The notes under the pieces are model-generated. The model saw only the letters and a program-made list of their open reading frames with translations. It was not told the origin of the DNA and searched no databases. 64,000 nt of DNA, from assembly GCF_014202995.1 (NCBI RefSeq), contig NZ_JACHIA010000003.1, positions 496,001 through 560,000 of the forward strand, read 5' to 3'. This document shows positions 59,472-64,000 of this stretch, piece by piece. Source of the DNA: Longimicrobium terrae. GTDB lineage: Bacteria > Gemmatimonadota > Gemmatimonadetes > Longimicrobiales > Longimicrobiaceae. Position numbers and translations under genes: made by a program. The stretch's first letter is position 1; each line of letters begins with the position of its first letter.

Positions 59472-60476
59472 TCACACCGCGCCGTAATTCTCCCGCTTGA
59501 ACACCGCCGCCGCGCCCGCCACGCCCGCCGTCCCCGGCAGTAGCGCGGGGACGATCCGGCAGCACTCCTGCGCGCTGCGGAACGCGCGGCGGCGCACCTC
59601 GGCGCGCAGCGGCTCAAACAGCGTGTCGCCCGCGCGCGTCACCCCACCCGCAATCACCACCATCTCCGGATTCAGGATGTTGATGATGCTCGCCACGCCC
59701 GCGCCCAGGAACTTGGCCGTGTCCTTCATCACCTCGGCCGCGTAGGGATCGCCCTGCACCGTGGCCTCGTACACCGTCGCGGCGGTGATCTCGTCCAGGC
59801 GGCCGTCCACCATCTCCACCAGCGCCGTGGACGCGCCCGCCTCGATCCCCTCCACCGCGCGCAGGGCGATGGCCGGGCCGCTGGCGTACTGCTCCAGGCA
59901 GCCGTAGTTGCCGCACTTGCACTTGCGGCCGTTGCTGTCGATGGTCATGTGGCCGATCTCGCCGGCCACGTCGCTGCAGCCGTGGTAGATCTCGCCGTTC
60001 AGTACGATCCCGCCGCCGATCCCCGTGCCCAGCGTAAGCCCCACCAGCGTGCTCACCCCGCGGCCGGCGCCCAGCCACCACTCGCCGTAGGTGGCGCAGT
60101 TGGCGTCGTTGTCCAGCGTGCAGGGGAGCTTGACCTGGTTGGCCACCAGATCGCGCAGCGGAAAGTTGCGCCACCCCAGGTTGGGAGTGTTGATCACCGT
60201 TCCCGTCTTGCGGTCCAGCGGGCCGGGCGAGCCGATCCCCACGCCGGCCACCGCGTCGCGCGTGGTGCCGTGCGAGGCGGTGACGTCGGTGATCGCCTCG
60301 TCCACCATGGCCACGATGCGGTCCACCACGGCCTTGGCGCCGCGCTGGGCGTCGGTGGGCACGGTGCGAAAGCCCATCACCTCGCCGCCTTCAATGGGAA
60401 CCAGGCCGACGACGATGTTGGTGCCGCCCAGGTCCACCCCCACGATCCACCGTTTCTGCGCCGTTCCGGGCGTCAT
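59472..60476 (-). CDS. ROK-family glucokinase
   Basis: The 334-residue protein starts MTPGTAQKRWIVGVDLGGTN, an ASKHA phosphate-1 loop. VAGVGIGSPGPLDRKTGTVI, LTLGTGIGGGIVLNGEIYHG, EIGHMTIDSNGRKCKCGNYG and the NPEMVVIAGGVTRAGD segment are ROK marks. CKCGNYGCLEQYAS is the zinc-binding CXCGX2GCXE motif. Such kinases phosphorylate glucose or N-acetyl sugars with ATP. Lacking a DNA-binding helix-turn-helix, it is a sugar kinase, not a ROK repressor. It stands alone on the minus strand. Confidence 0.93.
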   Translation of the reverse strand: MTPGTAQKRWIVGVDLGGTNIVVGLVPIEGGEVMGFRTVPTDAQRGAKAVVDRIVAMVDEAITDVTASHGTTRDAVAGVGIGSPGPLDRKTGTVINTPNLGWRNFPLRDLVANQVKLPCTLDNDANCATYGEWWLGAGRGVSTLVGLTLGTGIGGGIVLNGEIYHGCSDVAGEIGHMTIDSNGRKCKCGNYGCLEQYASGPAIALRAVEGIEAGASTALVEMVDGRLDEITAATVYEATVQGDPYAAEVMKDTAKFLGAGVASIINILNPEMVVIAGGVTRAGDTLFEPLRAEVRRRAFRSAQECCRIVPALLPGTAGVAGAAAVFKRENYGAV

Positions 60477-60727
60477 GCGTTCTCCTGTGTGGGCGCCGGG
60501 GGCGGCGCGGTGCGGCCCGTCCTTGTCCGAAATACCGGCGCGGCCAACCTACATCCCGTGCGAAGGGATGGAAAGTCCATTCCCGAACCCGCCACGAGTG
60601 CTGCTCCCCTCCGCGGATTGGGATTCTCACAAAGGTCAGCGAGGAAACGCGGATGGATGGACCGGGAAGCGCCCACGTCCTCCGCTCTGCCGCCCGATCG
60701 CATCCACCGGGGTCCGCCCTTTCAGGA

Positions 60728-60781
60728 TTGACCATGGATGATGACGCGGGTATAATCCATCCTTAACCGGGGATGGATTAT
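60728..60781 (+). promoter_or_regulatory. Promoter and palindromic operator of the DUF433/DUF5615 operon
   Basis: TTGACC at 60728-60733 and TATAAT at 60751-60756 have exactly 17 nt between them. An 11-bp inverted repeat, ATAATCCATCC (60752-60762) with GGATGGATTAT (60771-60781), covers the -10 and runs to the first bases of the ATG at 60780. The layout suits autorepression by the antitoxin, and the transcript would have a leader of only about 12-17 nt. Confidence 0.75.
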
Positions 60782-61397
60782 GACTGCAGTACCTGAGCGG
60801 CGCACCAGTGTAGAGATGGCAATCACCGTGAACGAGGCCGCGTTTCTGGCCGGCGTGGCGATCAAGGCGGTCAATCAGGCAATCGACCGAAAGCAGATCC
60901 AGTCGCGCCTGCTGCGCCGGTCCGCGGACCACGTCACGCGGGTGGTGGATGCCGGAGCGGCCGTGTTCCTGAGCTTCAGTTCCCTCCTCGCGCCCGAGAT
61001 CCGGTCCAAAGTGTACCGCCTGTTCCGCGGCAAGGCGCTCGCCGAACTCCCCCGGAGGCTGGAGATGGGCTCGGTTGTCATCGATCTGCGGCAGACGATC
61101 GAGAGGTTCGAGGCACGCCTGGATCTCCTCACCCGGATCAGCGCGCGGGTGGAGAGCGATGCCGAGGTACACGGCGGCGACCCGGTGTTCGCGGGAACGC
61201 GCATCCCCGTGTACTCGATCGCGCGCAAGCTGGAACTCGGCGCGACGCGCGAGGAGCTGACGGAAGACTACCCGCGGCTGCGGGAGGGCGACATCGACCT
61301 TGCCACGCAGTACGCGAAGCTGTACCCGCGCCGGGGACGGCCCCGCGCGGAATGGACCCGCGCCATGAAACGGGCAGAGGATGCCCGCGGCGCGTGA
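60780..61397 (+). CDS. DUF433-domain antitoxin-like protein (VapB-type)
   Basis: The 205-residue protein starts MTAVPERRTSVEMAITVNEA. The N-terminal part (EAAFLAGVAIKAVNQAIDRK and QIQSRLLRRSADHVTRVVDA) looks like a MerR-type helix-turn-helix. The C-terminal DUF433 reads GDPVFAGTRIPVYSIARKLE and LGATREELTEDYPRLREGDI, with the Pro-rich GTRIPV turn typical of the family. DUF433 proteins often pair with DUF5615 PIN-like toxins. The toxin GTG overlaps this stop (GTGA). The operator upstream fits self-control. Confidence 0.85.
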   Translation: MTAVPERRTSVEMAITVNEAAFLAGVAIKAVNQAIDRKQIQSRLLRRSADHVTRVVDAGAAVFLSFSSLLAPEIRSKVYRLFRGKALAELPRRLEMGSVVIDLRQTIERFEARLDLLTRISARVESDAEVHGGDPVFAGTRIPVYSIARKLELGATREELTEDYPRLREGDIDLATQYAKLYPRRGRPRAEWTRAMKRAEDARGA

Positions 61398-61837
61398 TCC
61401 AGTTCCTGATCGACGAAGACGTTACGCCCAGGCTGCGTGACGTCGCGAACGGACGTGGGTACAATGCCTACCACATCCAGCATCTGGATTGGAAGGGTCG
61501 GCAGGACTTCGCGATCCGGCGGCGGATGCTGGATGAAGATCTGACGCTTGTCACCGGAAACTGGAAGGATTTCCGGCCCATGCTGCAGCGGGAGGAGGTT
61601 CACCCCGGTGCCATCTCGCTGCCGGACGTGCCCCGCGCGGAGCAGATCCGGCTTTTCGAGGCCGCGCTCGCCTTCATCGAATCCGCCGATCCGCCGGTCG
61701 ACATGATCAACCGCGTTCTCGTCGTAAACGACCGGGGACAGGTGAGCATGTTCGAGATCCCCGACCCGGCACTCGCTTCTTCCTGGCGCAGCGCGGGATG
61801 TTCAGATAAAGCAGCAAAGAACAACAAAGGAGAGTGA
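61394..61837 (+). CDS. DUF5615 PIN-like toxin
   Basis: A GTG at 61394 overlapping the DUF433 stop gives 147 residues. The family motif is FLIDEDVTPRLRDVANGRGY (acidic D/E in the first strand), then DLTLVTGNWKDFRPMLQREE and AISLPDVPRAEQIRLFEAAL. These are PIN-like ribonuclease features, with Asp/Glu residues near 5 and the DLTLVT strand for metal. It likely cleaves RNA when freed from the DUF433 partner. The C-terminal tail is Lys-rich. Confidence 0.86.
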   Translation: MIQFLIDEDVTPRLRDVANGRGYNAYHIQHLDWKGRQDFAIRRRMLDEDLTLVTGNWKDFRPMLQREEVHPGAISLPDVPRAEQIRLFEAALAFIESADPPVDMINRVLVVNDRGQVSMFEIPDPALASSWRSAGCSDKAAKNNKGE

Positions 61838-61868
61838 TCGCGCGGATCGCTCTCCCTGTTCGTCGTTC

Positions 61869-61897
61869 CTTCTCTGCTCCTCTGCTGCTCTGCGTGA
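61869..61897. repeat. Half copy of the 27-bp inverted repeat arm
   Basis: CTTCTCTGCTCCTCTGCTGC, continuing TCTGCGTGA, is the same as the right arm at 27657-27683. Here the partner arm is absent or strongly degenerate. It lies just after the toxin gene. Confidence 0.65.
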
Positions 61898-61929
61898 TCC
61901 GATCCGTTTTCGGTCGATGACGAGCGTTC

Positions 61930-62781
61930 TCAGCGGATGACGAGCAGTTCGGAGGCGGGCTCCAGTTCCGCCAGGCCGCGCGGCGAGCGGACGATGCCCT
62001 CGCGGCGGATGTGGCCGCGGAACTCGCGGTTGCGCTTCACCTTGGCGGGGTCGGCGTACGGCCGCTCGTGGTGCAGGTGCAGCACCGGCGCGCGAAAGCG
62101 GATCTGCAGCCCGCGAACGCCGTGGTTCTCCAGCCGCTCGCCCAGTGCGCGGTCCAGTCCGCCGTACTCCATGTCCAGATCGTAGCCGTTCACCGCGACG
62201 ATGTCTTCCTTCCATCCGCTCGCGTTGTGGCCGTTCCACGTCGGAGCGGTGGGCGTCAGCCGGTCCATCACCCCGGCGAGCCGCGCGGAACCCGTCAGGC
62301 GCAGCGCGTGCCGGCCCGGCTGCCATCCGCGCGACCGCAGCCACCCCGCATCCGCCGCCCGCCCCTCCCGCACGTCCTCCACCGTGATCGCGCGAGTGAC
62401 GGATTCCGGGAGCTTCAGGTATCCGCCGGACAGAAAGTGCCCCCAGTCCGCCTCGCGCAGGTGCACCTCCACCAGATCGCGCCGCGGAATGCAGTCCCCA
62501 TCCGTGAACAGCAGGTAATCGCCCGTCGACGCGACGATGGCGCGGTTGAGGATCTCCGTCTTGCGGAATCCCCGGTCCGCGTGCCACACGTGGACCAGCG
62601 GAAGCCCCGTTTCGCGCCGCAGCCGGTCCACCAGCGCGCGCGTCTCCGCCCCCGAGCCGTCGTCCGCCACGATGACCTCGTGCGGGGGGACGGTCTGGGC
62701 GGCGTATCCCCACAGTACCAGCTCCAGCGGCCCGGGCTGGTTGTACGTCGTGATGACGACCGACATCCGCGGCTGCGCCAT
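61930..62781 (-). CDS. Glycosyltransferase family 2 (B)
   Basis: The ATG at 62781 has GGGGGA close upstream and yields 283 residues. MSVVITTYNQPGPLELVLWG, EVIVADDGSGAETRALVDRL, DRGFRKTEILNRAIVASTGD and LLFTDGDCIPRRDLVEVHLR (DxD) are GT-A marks. The DRGFRKTEILNRA and GDCIPRR motifs match the subgroup with an added galactosyltransferase C-part (NGYDLDMEYGGLDRALGERL). It likely works in a surface glycan pathway, but no partner genes are in this window end. Confidence 0.9.
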   Translation of the reverse strand: MAQPRMSVVITTYNQPGPLELVLWGYAAQTVPPHEVIVADDGSGAETRALVDRLRRETGLPLVHVWHADRGFRKTEILNRAIVASTGDYLLFTDGDCIPRRDLVEVHLREADWGHFLSGGYLKLPESVTRAITVEDVREGRAADAGWLRSRGWQPGRHALRLTGSARLAGVMDRLTPTAPTWNGHNASGWKEDIVAVNGYDLDMEYGGLDRALGERLENHGVRGLQIRFRAPVLHLHHERPYADPAKVKRNREFRGHIRREGIVRSPRGLAELEPASELLVIR

Positions 62782-62881
62782 CCATCCCCCGTGAACGATG
62801 CGTGTGAACGCGCGGCCGAACGCGGCGCGCGAGCCCGGGATTGTAACCCCGAGCCCCACGGTGGACAAACGGACCCATGCA

Positions 62882-62919
62882 GACAGGGGCGTCCTCCCGC
62901 GCGGGAAGACGCCCCTGTC
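62882..62919 (-). terminator. Terminator after the lipocalin-like gene
   Basis: GACAGGGGCGTC and its complement GACGCCCCTGTC form the outer stem, with CCCGCGCGGG inside. It lies about 30 bp after the gene's stop on the minus strand. Confidence 0.75.
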
Positions 62920-62949
62920 CAGCGCGCCGGCGGTGCAGCCGCGGCCGGC

Positions 62950-63909
62950 TCAGTCCGGGGTCGGGGACTTGACCTTGCGCAGCGTGGCGACCGACACGTG
63001 GGGCCAGCTGAGCCCGCCAAAGTCCAGCAGCACCGTCTGCGTGTACTGCAGTTCCAGGTGCGTCCCGGTGCCGTCGGAAACCTCGTTGATCCAGAAGATG
63101 GCGGAAGTCTTCACCGCGTCAGCGTTGGGCGCGCCACCCGGAAGTCCCTGAAGGAATGCCGTGTTGGCCGTCCCGCCCCCGGCCACGGGCTGCGGGTCGG
63201 AGGTGATGCGGAACGTGCTGGTGCCAGTGATCTTCTTGCCCGCGTTGTCGCTCGCCAGCACGGAGTTGGCGTTGTCCACCATGCTCTGCGTGATCCCCGT
63301 GAGAACCGGTGAGCGGAACTTGGTCGTGACCGCAAGGTTCGACTCCGGAAACGGCCTCAGCTCCGTGGGGTGGCCGATCAGAAAGGGCGTGATGTCGACG
63401 GGGTCGAACGTGGGGCCGCCCGGAGTATGCCTGGCGGTGCCCTGGGCGAGCACGGTCGTCCCGTGCGGAATGGAAGCCAGGCGGGCGACCGTGGGTGGCT
63501 CCAGTGGATTGCTGGTTTCGGGGATGTTCAGCCAGATGCCCGGCTCAAAGTGCAGTGCCTCGAGCGTGTTGGCGTCCTTCACCTTCTGCAGGTAGTGCAC
63601 ACCGAACATGTCGATGTCTTTCTGCAGCAACCCGCGGTTGGGAATGGCGCCATGGATTTTCTCAACGGTCAGCGTTTCCGTCGTGCGGTTCAGTTCCAGA
63701 AAGTGGCCCTGGCCGGGCACGCCGAAGAAGGGACGCCAGATGGTGTTGAAGCCCGTGCCTTTCCAGTGCCCGTGCAGCTGGCCCAGCAGCCCCAGTCCGC
63801 TTTCCGCCCCCTCGGCGACGGGCGCCGCGGCGGCCTTGAGCCCCGCATCCGGCGGCGTCTGAATTTCGGGATTGAAGACAAAGTCCTTCCCAAGCTGCAT
63901 ACCGCTCAT
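62950..63909 (-). CDS. Heme-binding/lipocalin-like protein of unknown function
   Basis: The ATG at 63909 follows GGGGG about 7 nt upstream and gives 319 residues (MSGMQLGKDFVFNPEIQTPP). The N-terminal LGLLGQLHGHWKGTGFNTIW resembles the GxW start of nitrobindin/THAP4 and other lipocalin-like beta barrels. Later strands read HYLQKVKDANTLEALHFEPG, LAVTTKFRSPVLTGITQSMV and HLELQYTQTVLLDFGGLSWP. The end, WPHVSVATLRK, is conserved-looking. No signal peptide is seen. I recall this family as heme-binding proteins in some databases, but it is tentative. Confidence 0.55.
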   Translation of the reverse strand: MSGMQLGKDFVFNPEIQTPPDAGLKAAAAPVAEGAESGLGLLGQLHGHWKGTGFNTIWRPFFGVPGQGHFLELNRTTETLTVEKIHGAIPNRGLLQKDIDMFGVHYLQKVKDANTLEALHFEPGIWLNIPETSNPLEPPTVARLASIPHGTTVLAQGTARHTPGGPTFDPVDITPFLIGHPTELRPFPESNLAVTTKFRSPVLTGITQSMVDNANSVLASDNAGKKITGTSTFRITSDPQPVAGGGTANTAFLQGLPGGAPNADAVKTSAIFWINEVSDGTGTHLELQYTQTVLLDFGGLSWPHVSVATLRKVKSPTPD

Positions 63910-64000
63910 GATGAACCCCCGATGATGGTGTGGCGTGAACCGCAAAGAAAGACGCCAAAGAAATGCATCGCGGGCACGCCGGCGTCAAGCATCACGTTCG

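Noticed and set aside
1-64000. tRNA and rRNA genes
   Set aside because: No GTTCGAATCC-type T-arm with a matching acceptor stem and no rRNA-like conserved stretch was seen by reading both strands. A tRNAscan or Infernal run would be decisive.

Overview
This 64-kb window is a high-GC (about 70% by eye) bacterial chromosome segment with dense gene packing, many GTG starts, ATGA/GTGA stop-start overlaps and lipobox-type signal peptides. Two features point to the phylum Gemmatimonadota, most likely Longimicrobium or a close relative. One is a cysteine-rich RiPP precursor with an MKKLKLD...F leader. The other is a set of mosaic intergenic repeats that recur six times. This placement is an inference from sequence style, not a database match. 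No rRNA, tRNA, CRISPR array, insertion sequence or replication origin was seen.

Layout. 0-2.7 kb: the tail of a lasso-peptide B2 protease, an HPr-kinase-like protein and a radical SAM enzyme with an unusual CX8CX2C cluster. 2.8-7.2 kb: an Ig-fold lipoprotein, a HigBA-type toxin-antitoxin pair, a hemolysin-III protein and a large lipoprotein. 7.4-22.3 kb: mostly single genes for secreted, membrane and housekeeping proteins. These include an exported adenosine deaminase, SDR, GNAT, Nudix-fusion, HD, DinB and VOC proteins, plus a frameshifted AlkD gene. 22.4-23.4 kb: a lower-GC TIR plus three-TM gene pair that looks like a defence island. 23.4-30.3 kb: hydroxybutyryl-CoA dehydrogenase and thiolase bracketing two unknown genes, then a hydrolase, TrmL and a luciferase-like monooxygenase. 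30.8-33.5 kb: the orphan RiPP precursor and a moaD-moaE-moaA operon. 33.6-34.9 kb: a second low-GC islet with two small membrane proteins. 35-38.4 kb: rsmA behind an RsbV/RsbW/RsbU-like partner-switching module. 39-45.9 kb: an rsmD-coaD-pta operon, a DUF4139 protein, recJ and a GNAT. 46.1-58.8 kb: a long minus-strand run of surE-pcm, a PW-repeat disordered protein, five glycan genes and a Wzc-like tyrosine autokinase. 59.5-64 kb: a ROK glucokinase, a DUF433/DUF5615 toxin-antitoxin operon with a clear promoter and operator, a glycosyltransferase and an unknown lipocalin-like protein.

How genes work together. The 47-55 kb genes form an exopolysaccharide or glycan locus: two transferases, a methyltransferase, two more transferases, then the chain-length and tyrosine-kinase protein. 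The STAS, anti-sigma kinase and GAF-PP2C genes form one signalling cassette without an adjacent sigma factor. The lasso-type genes at the left edge and the orphan RiPP precursor at 30.9 kb show a peptide natural-product capacity that extends outside the window. The best candidates for undescribed biology are the TIR/membrane pair, the 11-cysteine precursor peptide, the Nudix-TM-propeller fusion and the PW-repeat protein.
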